Source: an uncultured Collinsella sp. (GTDB lineage Bacteria; Actinomycetota; Coriobacteriia; Coriobacteriales; Coriobacteriaceae). Taken from it: a DNA stretch of 21,224 nt. How positions within the stretch are numbered: the stretch's first letter is position 1; the number at the start of each line of letters is the position of its first letter. The DNA is taken from positions 1-21,224 of the forward strand of contig CABQLI010000035.1 of NCBI GenBank assembly GCA_902464965.1. The letters run 5' to 3'. Both the position numbers and the translations under genes were made by a program. Shown here one piece after another: positions 14,326 to 21,224 of this stretch. Under the pieces are notes generated by a model. The model made no database searches. It saw nothing but the letters and a program-made list of their open reading frames with translations, and was not told the DNA's origin.

Positions 14326-16121
14326 TCGACGAGGAGAACAAGTCCGCAACTATGACCGAGGCGCCGGCTGCCGCCACAGCTGCGCCGGCCCACGCCGCTC
14401 CGGCGGGCTCCGCACCCGTGGAGCCCGAGGACACCGTGTTCTCCCTGCCTCTTTCGCATGTAACGCATGATATTTCGGATCTCGCCGATAACGAGGACGA
14501 AGAGGATGCCGCAGCGGCGCCCATCGGCGCACATGCTGCGGAACAGCCCACAGCGCCCGAAGCAACCCCGGCGCCGGCTCACTTTGCAGAGCCCGTCGCC
14601 GCGGCAATCAACGAGAGCGCTGCGGTGTTTGCGGCACCCGAGCCCGCCGCGCCGGCGTTTCCCATAGCCCCGGCATCCGAGGTTGCGCCCGCGTCTACGC
14701 CGGCGCCCGAGCCTATAGACGTCAGCCCGCAAGACGACGAGTCGACCGCCCGCGTTTCCGAGGAGCCCGACTCCCCGGACACCGGCGATTCCGAATCAAA
14801 CGCCGAGACCGACACCGTCTCTCCCGGTGACACCGCCGAGATCGATGTTGCCGCCGTTGAGGCCAAACTCAAAGACCCCGGCTCGACCATGAGCTTTGAG
14901 CCCCTGACCGAGGAACGCATCGAGACCGACTCGACCTATGATGCCGGCACCACCACGCAACTCATGTGGGGCGCCCGCTCCGACGTTGGCTGCGTGCGCC
15001 CGCACAATGAGGATTCCTACCTAGTGCAGTCGCCGCTCTTTTGCGTATGCGACGGCATGGGCGGTCACGCCGCCGGCGAGGTAGCCTCTTCCATCGCCGT
15101 CGAGACTATTGCCAAGACGGCCCCGCAGTCCGCCGACGCAGCGCGCCTGGCCGCAGCCGTCGAGGCAGCCAACGCCGCCGTAATCGAGGCGGCCCTGAAC
15201 GGCCTGGGCAAGCCCGGCATGGGCTGCACAGCCACTTGCGCCTATATCGAAAACGACACGCTCGCCATCGCCCACGTGGGCGACTCTCGCGCCTACCTGC
15301 TCCACGAGGGCACGCTCATCCGCGTGACCCGCGACCACTCCTACGTGGAGGAGCTCGTGGACGCTGGCGAGATCACGGCAGACGAGGCTCGTGTCCACCC
15401 CAACCGTTCGGTCATCACCCGCGCACTGGGCTCGGACCCCGCCATGTATGCCGACCACTTCACTCTGCATATCGAGGAAGGCGACCGCCTGATCCTGTGC
15501 TCCGACGGCCTCTCGAGCATGATTCCCGACAGCGATATCGAGAACATCGCCACGCAGTCCTCAACCGCGCAAATCTGCGTCGACAACCTAGTGGACGCGG
15601 CGCTTGCCGCCGGCGGCCACGACAACGTGACCGTAGTAGTCGTTGACCTGGTTGACGATGGCGTTATGCGCGAGGCGCAACGCGTGCGTCGCCGCAACAT
15701 TACCATCGCCGCCATCCTGGCCCTCGTCTTTGTGCTGGCAGCTGGCATCTGGGCCTACACGGGTGTCACCGGCTCGTACTACCTGGGTACCCACCAGGGC
15801 AATGTCGCCGTCTGGCGCGGCCTGCCCGGCAAGCCGCTCGGACTCAAGCTCCACTGGCTCGAAAGCGAAACCAGCATCAAGCTGTCCGACCTGCCCGAAG
15901 ACACGCAAAACCGCCTCAAGGCGGGCATTCCGCAAACAAGTGTCGACGATGCGCAGGACACGATATCCAAGTACCGCCACCAGATCGACGAGGAGCAGAC
16001 CCGCCAGGTGATCGACGCGCAAACGATTCGCGACAACACCAATCAGGGATCAACCTCCGAATCAGATTCCGAGAAAACCGCCGAACAGTCCGCCGAGGCC
16101 GAAGCCTCCGATAAGAATTAG
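14322..16121 (+). CDS. pstP: PP2C-family Ser/Thr phosphatase (PstP) with long N-terminal extension
   Basis: A metal-dependent phosphatase reversing kinase signalling at the membrane. Residues 1-215 are an Ala/Pro-rich and acidic extension without recognised domain; the PP2C domain spans about 216-442 with RPHNEDSYL, CDGMGGHAAGE (metal Asp/Gly), GMGCTAT, HVGDSRAYLL, TRDHS, LCSDGLS and GGHDNVTVVVVD. One membrane span follows at 459-479, then an extracellular segment 480-599 ending in a Ser/Glu-rich tail. PstP in Mycobacterium and Streptomyces begins directly with the phosphatase domain, so the extension is unusual. The frame is uninterrupted and the ATG overlaps the fhaB stop with AAGGTG 8 bp before, which supports the long form; an ATG at 14352 would shorten it by only 10 residues. 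Confidence 0.93.
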   Translation: MIDEENKSATMTEAPAAATAAPAHAAPAGSAPVEPEDTVFSLPLSHVTHDISDLADNEDEEDAAAAPIGAHAAEQPTAPEATPAPAHFAEPVAAAINESAAVFAAPEPAAPAFPIAPASEVAPASTPAPEPIDVSPQDDESTARVSEEPDSPDTGDSESNAETDTVSPGDTAEIDVAAVEAKLKDPGSTMSFEPLTEERIETDSTYDAGTTTQLMWGARSDVGCVRPHNEDSYLVQSPLFCVCDGMGGHAAGEVASSIAVETIAKTAPQSADAARLAAAVEAANAAVIEAALNGLGKPGMGCTATCAYIENDTLAIAHVGDSRAYLLHEGTLIRVTRDHSYVEELVDAGEITADEARVHPNRSVITRALGSDPAMYADHFTLHIEEGDRLILCSDGLSSMIPDSDIENIATQSSTAQICVDNLVDAALAAGGHDNVTVVVVDLVDDGVMREAQRVRRRNITIAAILALVFVLAAGIWAYTGVTGSYYLGTHQGNVAVWRGLPGKPLGLKLHWLESETSIKLSDLPEDTQNRLKAGIPQTSVDDAQDTISKYRHQIDEEQTRQVIDAQTIRDNTNQGSTSESDSEKTAEQSAEAEASDKN

Positions 16122-16129
16122 AAAGGGAG
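16121..16129 (+). promoter_or_regulatory. Ribosome binding site GAAAGGGAG fixing the start at 16138
   Basis: The site lies 8 bp before ATG 16138 and would overlap the alternative GTG at 16129, so the ATG is preferred. It falls in the 16-bp gap after the phosphatase stop. Confidence 0.65.
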
Positions 16130-16137
16130 TGCCGCTT

Positions 16138-19008
16138 ATGAGTCGCCGCAACACCGAGCTGCTCTTGCTCATCGCCTCGGCGTTCCCCGTCATCCTGCTG
16201 TATGCGATGTACGTCCTCACCGCGGGCGCTGCCATCTCCTTTGAGACGCTCGCCGTACCGATCGGCCTCTTTGCCGCCTTTGCCGCGGCCCACATTGCCG
16301 TGCGCATCTTGGCGCCCGGCGCCGACCCCGCCATCCTACCCATCGTATTTATACTTTCGGGCATCGGCATCACGTTCGTGACACGCCTCGCCCCCGCTCT
16401 CGCCATCTCACAGCTCATCATCCTGTTTGTCTCGGTGGCCCTGATGGTGGGAACGCTCGCGTTGGTTAAGAACCTCGACGTGGTCATGCGCTACAAGTAC
16501 ACCTTTGGCATCATCGGCATCATTCTGCTGATGCTGCCTATCTTTATCGGCACCACGATCTCGGGCTCCAAGCTGTGGATTCGCATCGCGGGCTTTACCA
16601 TCCAGCCTGGCGAGTTCGCCAAGGTCTTTATCGTGCTGTTCCTGGCCGGGTACCTGGCCGAGAACCGCGAGCTGCTCTCCATCTCCAACCGCAAGATCTT
16701 GGGCTTTAAGATCCCTCGCCTGCGACTGCTGCTGCCGCTGTTTGCCGTGTGGGGTGTGTGCCTGCTCGTCGTCGTCTTCGAACGCGACCTGGGTTCGGCC
16801 GTGCTGTTCTACACCATCTTCTTGCTGATGCTCTACGTTGCCACGGGGCGCTTTTCGTATGTCGTTATCGGCCTTGCGCTCTTAGCCGTTGGAGCCGTGG
16901 GCGCCTACAAGTTCCTGTCGCACGTTCAGGTGCGTTTCCAGGTTTGGGTCGATCCGTTTAAGGACGCCCAGGGCCAGGGCTACCAGATCGTCCAGTCGCT
17001 CTTCTCGCTTGCCGATGGCGGTCTGGTCGGTGTTGGCATCGGCAACGGCATGGCCAACAACATCCCTGTCGTCGAGTCCGACTTTATCTTCTCGGCCATC
17101 GGCGAGGAGATGGGCCTTTTGGGCGGCGGCGCCGTGCTCATCCTGTTTATGCTCTTTGCCGTGCGTGGCCTCACCACGGCTGCCCGCGCTAAATCCGACC
17201 TCGCCGCCTTTAGCGCCACGGGCCTTACGGCCGCCATCAGCTTCCAGGCTTTCTTGATCGTTGGCGGCGTAACCCGCCTGATCCCGCTGACCGGCGTCAC
17301 CCTGCCCTTTATGAGCCAGGGCGGCTCCTCGCTGCTGGCGAGCTTTATCATCGTCGCGCTCCTGCTGCGCGCCGGTGACGAGGCGACCGGACGCGAGGCC
17401 GAGCTTACCGGCACCGGCACCATGGCCGCCATCACCGATGATCAGGTCGCATCTGCCGCCGCCCCGACGGGCACGCGCTTTGCCACCTCGTCTTCCTACG
17501 GCAGCGGCAGCCATTCCGTCGGCTCGCGCATGCGCCGTCGCCTGCTCGACACGCCTGAATCCGGTGTGCTCGGCCGCGTTGCGCTCGCCAACCGTCTAAC
17601 CCGCGCGGTGCTCGCCTTTACGGCGCTGTTCGCCATCCTTATCGGCAACCTCACCTATGTCCAGGTCATTAAGGCCAAGGACTATCAGGACATGCCGACC
17701 AACAACCACACCATCGCCCGCTCCAAGTACATCCAGCGCGGCTCCATCATCACGTCCGACGGCGTGACGCTGGCCGAGTCGCTGCAGCAGGAGGACGGCA
17801 CCTACGTACGCTCCTACCCCAACGGTAACCTGGCAGCGCACGTGGTTGGCTACGTGAGCCAGCAGTATGGCACCACCGCCATCGAGAGCGTCATGAACGA
17901 CACGCTCACCGGTTCTAAGGACTACTCCAGCTGGAACAACGCCATCGCGTCGCTCGCGGGCCAGACCCAGCCGGGCAACACCGCCAAGCTCACCATCGAC
18001 TCGCGCATCCAGACGGCGGCCGAGCAGGCACTCAAGGGCTTTAAGGGCGCTGTAGTGGTCATCGACCCGCGTACCGGCGCGGTGCTCGCATGTGCCAGCT
18101 CGCCCACCTACGACAACACCAACATCGATGCCCTGCTGCAGACGGGCGGCGGCGAGGACGGCTCCATGTACAATCGCGCCATGGACGCGCTGTACACGCC
18201 GGGCTCAACGTTTAAGGTCGTTACGCTTTCCGCGGCACTCGAGACCGGTACCGCCAGCCTTACCAGCACCTACCAGGCGCCCGGCTCCATGGACATCGGC
18301 AACGCACCGGTCACCAACTATGCCAACGAGAGCTACGGCACCATCAGCCTGCAGCAGGCCTTTGCCGTGTCCTCCAACGTCGTCTTTGGCCAGGTGGCAA
18401 ACGAAGTTGGCGCAAACACGCTCGTGCAGTTTGCCAACGCCTTTGGCTACGGCCAAAAGCTCGGCCAGGACCTGACCTCCGCGGCCTCCATCATGGCCGA
18501 CCCGTCGCTCATGACCGAATGGGAGACCGCCTGGGCCGGCGCCGGCCAGCCTGTCGGCATGGACCACACGCCCGGCCCGCAGACCACCGTCATGCAAAAC
18601 GCCGTGATTGCCGCCGCCATCGCTAACAGTGGCGTAGTCATGGACCCGTACTTTGTAGCCCAGGTACTTGCCCCGGACGGAACCGTGGTCAAGACCACGC
18701 AGTCCCGCTCGCTGGGGCAGGCCGTCAGCTCCGCCACGGCCGACCAGGTCAAGCAGACCATGCTTGCCGTCGTCCAGTCCGGCACCGGCACCGATGCCCA
18801 GATCCCCGGCGTCAAGGTCGCCGGCAAGACCGGCTCGGCCGAGACCGGCGGCACCAACGTCAACTCGATGTTCGTTGGCTTTGCACCTTACGATTCACCC
18901 ACGGTTGCCATCTCGGTGGCCCTGGAGGATTACGACAAACACGACGTCAAGGCGGCCAAGATTGCCGGCATCGTCCTGACCGCGGCGCTTGCCGCACAGG
19001 GAGCGTGA
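16138..19008 (+). CDS. SEDS glycosyltransferase fused to class B penicillin-binding transpeptidase
   Basis: One 956-residue chain joining two cell-wall enzymes. Residues 1-415 are a RodA/FtsW/SpoVE (SEDS) polymerase with about ten spans: TIQPGEFAKVF, FERDLGSAVLFY, WVDPFKDAQGQGYQIVQS (region holding the catalytic Asp of RodA), VVESDFIFSAIGEEMGLLG and GVTLPFMSQGGSSLLASF. A linker of about 70 residues leads to a further span (488-508). Then comes a class B PBP with PGSTFK (Ser690, Lys693), SSN (745-747) and KTGSAE (897-902), all transpeptidase motifs intact. The SEDS part polymerises lipid II glycan, the PBP crosslinks it outside. Other Actinobacteria have separate rodA and pbpA at this place. 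The frame is unbroken. Whether it serves elongation or division cannot be told from sequence alone. Confidence 0.93.
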   Translation: MSRRNTELLLLIASAFPVILLYAMYVLTAGAAISFETLAVPIGLFAAFAAAHIAVRILAPGADPAILPIVFILSGIGITFVTRLAPALAISQLIILFVSVALMVGTLALVKNLDVVMRYKYTFGIIGIILLMLPIFIGTTISGSKLWIRIAGFTIQPGEFAKVFIVLFLAGYLAENRELLSISNRKILGFKIPRLRLLLPLFAVWGVCLLVVVFERDLGSAVLFYTIFLLMLYVATGRFSYVVIGLALLAVGAVGAYKFLSHVQVRFQVWVDPFKDAQGQGYQIVQSLFSLADGGLVGVGIGNGMANNIPVVESDFIFSAIGEEMGLLGGGAVLILFMLFAVRGLTTAARAKSDLAAFSATGLTAAISFQAFLIVGGVTRLIPLTGVTLPFMSQGGSSLLASFIIVALLLRAGDEATGREAELTGTGTMAAITDDQVASAAAPTGTRFATSSSYGSGSHSVGSRMRRRLLDTPESGVLGRVALANRLTRAVLAFTALFAILIGNLTYVQVIKAKDYQDMPTNNHTIARSKYIQRGSIITSDGVTLAESLQQEDGTYVRSYPNGNLAAHVVGYVSQQYGTTAIESVMNDTLTGSKDYSSWNNAIASLAGQTQPGNTAKLTIDSRIQTAAEQALKGFKGAVVVIDPRTGAVLACASSPTYDNTNIDALLQTGGGEDGSMYNRAMDALYTPGSTFKVVTLSAALETGTASLTSTYQAPGSMDIGNAPVTNYANESYGTISLQQAFAVSSNVVFGQVANEVGANTLVQFANAFGYGQKLGQDLTSAASIMADPSLMTEWETAWAGAGQPVGMDHTPGPQTTVMQNAVIAAAIANSGVVMDPYFVAQVLAPDGTVVKTTQSRSLGQAVSSATADQVKQTMLAVVQSGTGTDAQIPGVKVAGKTGSAETGGTNVNSMFVGFAPYDSPTVAISVALEDYDKHDVKAAKIAGIVLTAALAAQGA

Positions 19009-19140
19009 TGCCCATGATCGAATCGGACACCCGAGGCGCGCCGCGGCCGAAGAGTTAGCGGCAACGCGCCACACGGCCCCAGCGGCCACATCGTAGGTAC
19101 TACACACATCGTTGAGCGAATAGTTATGTTAGGAGCAGGA
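19009..19140 (+). other. Gap between the SEDS-PBP fusion and pknB
   Basis: 132 bp, the longest gap inside the operon. A small dyad gtag-gta-ctac lies at 19094-19104. I see no good promoter or terminator, so pknB is probably transcribed with the genes before it, though a weak internal promoter is not excluded. Confidence 0.4.
19131..19135 (+). promoter_or_regulatory. Ribosome binding site AGGAG fixing the pknB start at 19141
   Basis: TTAGGAG lies before ATG 19141. The upstream in-frame ATG at 19126 has no such site and itself overlaps the sequence leading into it. Confidence 0.65.
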
Positions 19141-21144
19141 ATGGAACAGAGGGTCCTCGGGGGAAGATACCTCCTCAAGGATAAGGTGGGAACAGGCGGC
19201 ATGGCGACCGTCTACCGTGCACAGGACCAGGTCCTCGACCGCACGGTAGCCGTCAAGATCATGCTGCCGCAGTATGCTGGCGACGCAACCTTCGCCGCAC
19301 GCTTTAAGCAGGAGGCCCAGGCAGCAGCCGGCCTCTCCTCCCCCTATATCGTGGGCGTCTACGATTGGGGCAAGGACGGCGACACCTATTACATCGTCAT
19401 GGAGTACCTGCGCGGCACCGACCTTAAGAGCGGCATCAAGAGCCACGGCGCCCTCGACCCCAAGAAGGTCGCCCAGATCGGCTCGCAGATCAGCTCCGCG
19501 CTTTCGGTCGCCCACAAGCACGAGATCATCCACCGCGACATTAAGCCGCAGAACATCATGGTGCTGCCCGACGGCAACATCAAGGTGATGGACTTTGGCA
19601 TCGCGCGCGCCAAGAACAGCCACCTCACGCAAGACAACAACGTGCTGGGAACCGCCCACTACGTCAGCCCCGAGCAGACCCGCGGTCAGGACCTCGGCCC
19701 CACCTCGGATATCTACTCGCTGGGCGTCGTGATGTACGAGTGCGCCACCGGCCGCGTTCCCTTTGACGGTGACGACGCTATCTCGGTCGCACTCAAGCAG
19801 GTCAACGAGCTGCCTATTCCGCCGAGCCAGATCAACTCCGGTGTCGACGCCGACCTTGAGCGCATCATCCTCAAGTGCATGGAGAAGGACCCGGCAAACC
19901 GCTTCCAGACCGCCGACGAGCTGCGCCAGGTGCTCAACAGCTACCTGTCGGGCCGTGCCGTCAACGTCTCGGAGCCCACGCGCATCATCGGTGCCCCCGG
20001 TGAACTGGGCGCCACCAAGACTCGCGAGCTTTCTGATCAGACGCGCGCCATGGTGCGTCCCGTCTCGGGCGTGAGCGGCCAGAATACCGCCCGTAGCTCG
20101 GTTTCGGGCTCCACCGGCTCCTACGAGGTCGAAAAGCCCAAATCCAACAAGAACAAAATCATCGCCGCCGTGGTGGCAGCCGTTGCCGTCATCGGCATCG
20201 TGGTGGCCTTTGCCACAGGACTCTTTGGCGGCGAGCAGGTCACCGTGCCCGACGTTCTGGGCAAGGACCAGCAGACTGCCGTCGAGCTGATCAAGGAAGC
20301 CGGCCTCGAGGTCGGCACCATCGACCAAAGCTACAACGACGATGTCGACGAGGGCAAGGTCGCCGAGCAGACGCCCAACGGCAACACCAAGAAGACCAAG
20401 GGCACCAAGGTGAACCTGGTAATCTCCAAGGGCCCCAAGCCCTCCGAAAAGGTTGAGGTTCCCAAACTTGTCGGCCTAACCAAGGACCAAGCAGAAGCCG
20501 CACTGGCAAGCGTTGGCCTGAAGGGCAACGCCTCCGAGGAGGCCAACGAGGCTGATGAGGGCCAGGTCTTTGAGCAGGGCACCGAAGCCGGTAAGGAAGT
20601 CGCGAAGGGCACGACCATCTCGTACAAGGTCTCGAGCGGCCCGGATACCACGTCCGTCCCCGACCTGACCGACATGACCGAGGCCCAGGCGCGCAACGCC
20701 CTCGATATGGCAGGCTTTGGTGTCGACGTGAGCTACCAGGAGAACGACTCGGTTACCGAGGGCACCGTGATCAGCTGGAACCCCAGCGGCAAGCAGAAGC
20801 CCGGCGCCACGATTACCGTCGTCATCGCCAAGAAGTCCGGCAAGGCCACCGTCCCGGGCAACCTGTACGGCAAGAGCATTTCCGCCGCCGTTACCGCGCT
20901 CAACAACGCCGGTTTCTATAACATTGGCTTCTGTGACCAGAACGGCAATCCCGTAAGCGGTAACGAGGATGCCACCGTTACGGGCGTCTCCCCCACCGGT
21001 AAGCAATCCACCGACAGCACGATTACGCTGACGGTCGCACTTTCTAGCTCGGGTTCGGGCTCAGGTTCAGGTTCGGGCTCGGGTTCGGGCTCGGGTTCGG
21101 GTTCGGGCTCGGGCACGGGTAACGATTCCGGTACGACCAACTAG
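19141..21144 (+). CDS. pknB: PASTA-domain Ser/Thr protein kinase PknB
   Basis: A 667-residue membrane kinase that senses muropeptide or lipid II outside and controls growth and cell-wall synthesis inside. The kinase domain 9-268 has GTGGMATVY (17-25), VAVK Lys39, Glu58, HRDIKPQNIM (Asp133, Asn138), DFG 151-153, activation-loop HLTQDNNVLGTAHYVSPEQ and SPEQ at 176-179. A juxtamembrane Ser/Thr-rich segment 271-335 leads to one span (339-363). Four PASTA repeats follow at about 366-431, 437-500, 502-565 and 568-635, starting VTVPDV, VEVPKL, TSVPDL and ATVPGN. The chain ends in a Ser/Gly dipeptide tail (636-660). The RD arginine is present, unlike the kinase that opens the operon. pknA, its usual neighbour, is missing. 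Call is firm. Confidence 0.97.
   Translation: MEQRVLGGRYLLKDKVGTGGMATVYRAQDQVLDRTVAVKIMLPQYAGDATFAARFKQEAQAAAGLSSPYIVGVYDWGKDGDTYYIVMEYLRGTDLKSGIKSHGALDPKKVAQIGSQISSALSVAHKHEIIHRDIKPQNIMVLPDGNIKVMDFGIARAKNSHLTQDNNVLGTAHYVSPEQTRGQDLGPTSDIYSLGVVMYECATGRVPFDGDDAISVALKQVNELPIPPSQINSGVDADLERIILKCMEKDPANRFQTADELRQVLNSYLSGRAVNVSEPTRIIGAPGELGATKTRELSDQTRAMVRPVSGVSGQNTARSSVSGSTGSYEVEKPKSNKNKIIAAVVAAVAVIGIVVAFATGLFGGEQVTVPDVLGKDQQTAVELIKEAGLEVGTIDQSYNDDVDEGKVAEQTPNGNTKKTKGTKVNLVISKGPKPSEKVEVPKLVGLTKDQAEAALASVGLKGNASEEANEADEGQVFEQGTEAGKEVAKGTTISYKVSSGPDTTSVPDLTDMTEAQARNALDMAGFGVDVSYQENDSVTEGTVISWNPSGKQKPGATITVVIAKKSGKATVPGNLYGKSISAAVTALNNAGFYNIGFCDQNGNPVSGNEDATVTGVSPTGKQSTDSTITLTVALSSSGSGSGSGSGSGSGSGSGSGSGTGNDSGTTN
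21048..21113 (+). repeat. Hexanucleotide repeat tract coding a Ser-Gly tail
   Basis: About eleven near-perfect 6-bp units of the ggttcg/ggctcg/ggttca type encode (Gly-Ser)n at the PknB C-terminus, outside the cell. Gain or loss of units keeps the frame, so tail length may vary among strains. Confidence 0.8.
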
Positions 21145-21199
21145 TCGCCACCCCACCGCTCATTCCAGCTCTCACCGCAAACATATTCGCTCACAGGCG

Positions 21200-21224
21200 C
21201 CCGCTTGCTCCCCCAGCAAGCGGG
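21200..21224 (+). terminator. Terminator stem after pknB
   Basis: Perfect 10-bp stem cccgcttgct/agcaagcggg with loop ccccc, 55 bp after the pknB stop and ending exactly at the window edge. The T-run that would confirm it lies outside. Confidence 0.65.

Noticed and set aside
19129..20328. Minus-strand open frame of 399 codons
   Set aside because: Antisense to pknB, whose kinase and PASTA motifs are certain.

Overview
The window looks like chromosome from a strictly anaerobic, high-GC Actinomycetota of the class Coriobacteriia, with a Collinsella-like gut organism the best guess. The grounds are a pyruvate:ferredoxin oxidoreductase (anaerobic pyruvate metabolism), the actinobacterial FhaA/FhaB/PstP/SEDS/PBP/PknB growth-control operon, a DnaX with long Ala/Pro-rich linkers, and strong G/C preference at third codon positions. 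The genus is inference only; no 16S or other marker gene is present.

Layout. 1-1275 (minus) is the N-terminal 425 codons of nifJ. 1276-1724 is a noncoding nifJ upstream region with several palindromes and a REP-like stem. 1725-5413 (minus) is a compact three-gene cluster with overlaps or near-overlaps: a membrane-anchored protein with a Ser/Gly linker, a multi-membrane-span Hanks-type Ser/Thr kinase, and an FHA-domain protein. A terminator-like hairpin and two near-identical dyads lie just upstream of it. 5659-9853 (minus) holds the recombination/replication genes recR, ybaB and dnaX. The usual dnaX-ybaB-recR run is split by a lower-GC, oppositely oriented gene for a small membrane protein (6932-7405). 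9969-10685 (plus) is a YcxB-like two-span membrane protein. 10742-10911 is an array of three 46-nt hairpins with an exact 62-bp period. 11072-21144 (plus) is the growth-signalling operon: a second multi-span kinase, FhaA, FhaB, a PP2C phosphatase (PstP type), a single-chain SEDS glycosyltransferase-transpeptidase fusion, and the PASTA kinase PknB. A terminator stem closes the window.

How the genes fit together. By analogy with Mycobacterium and Streptomyces, PknB senses peptidoglycan or lipid II through its PASTA domains, FHA proteins read phosphothreonines, PstP reverses phosphorylation, and the SEDS/PBP pair makes septal or elongation peptidoglycan. Here polymerase and transpeptidase are one polypeptide, pknA is absent, and two further kinases with polytopic C-terminal membrane domains each sit directly next to an FHA gene. 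In 21 kb there are three Ser/Thr kinases, three FHA proteins and only one phosphatase.

Most worth a second look: the 62-bp-period alternating inverted-repeat array, the natural SEDS-PBP fusion, the accessory anchored-protein/kinase/FHA cluster with its possible leader attenuator, and the small gene inserted between ybaB and dnaX.
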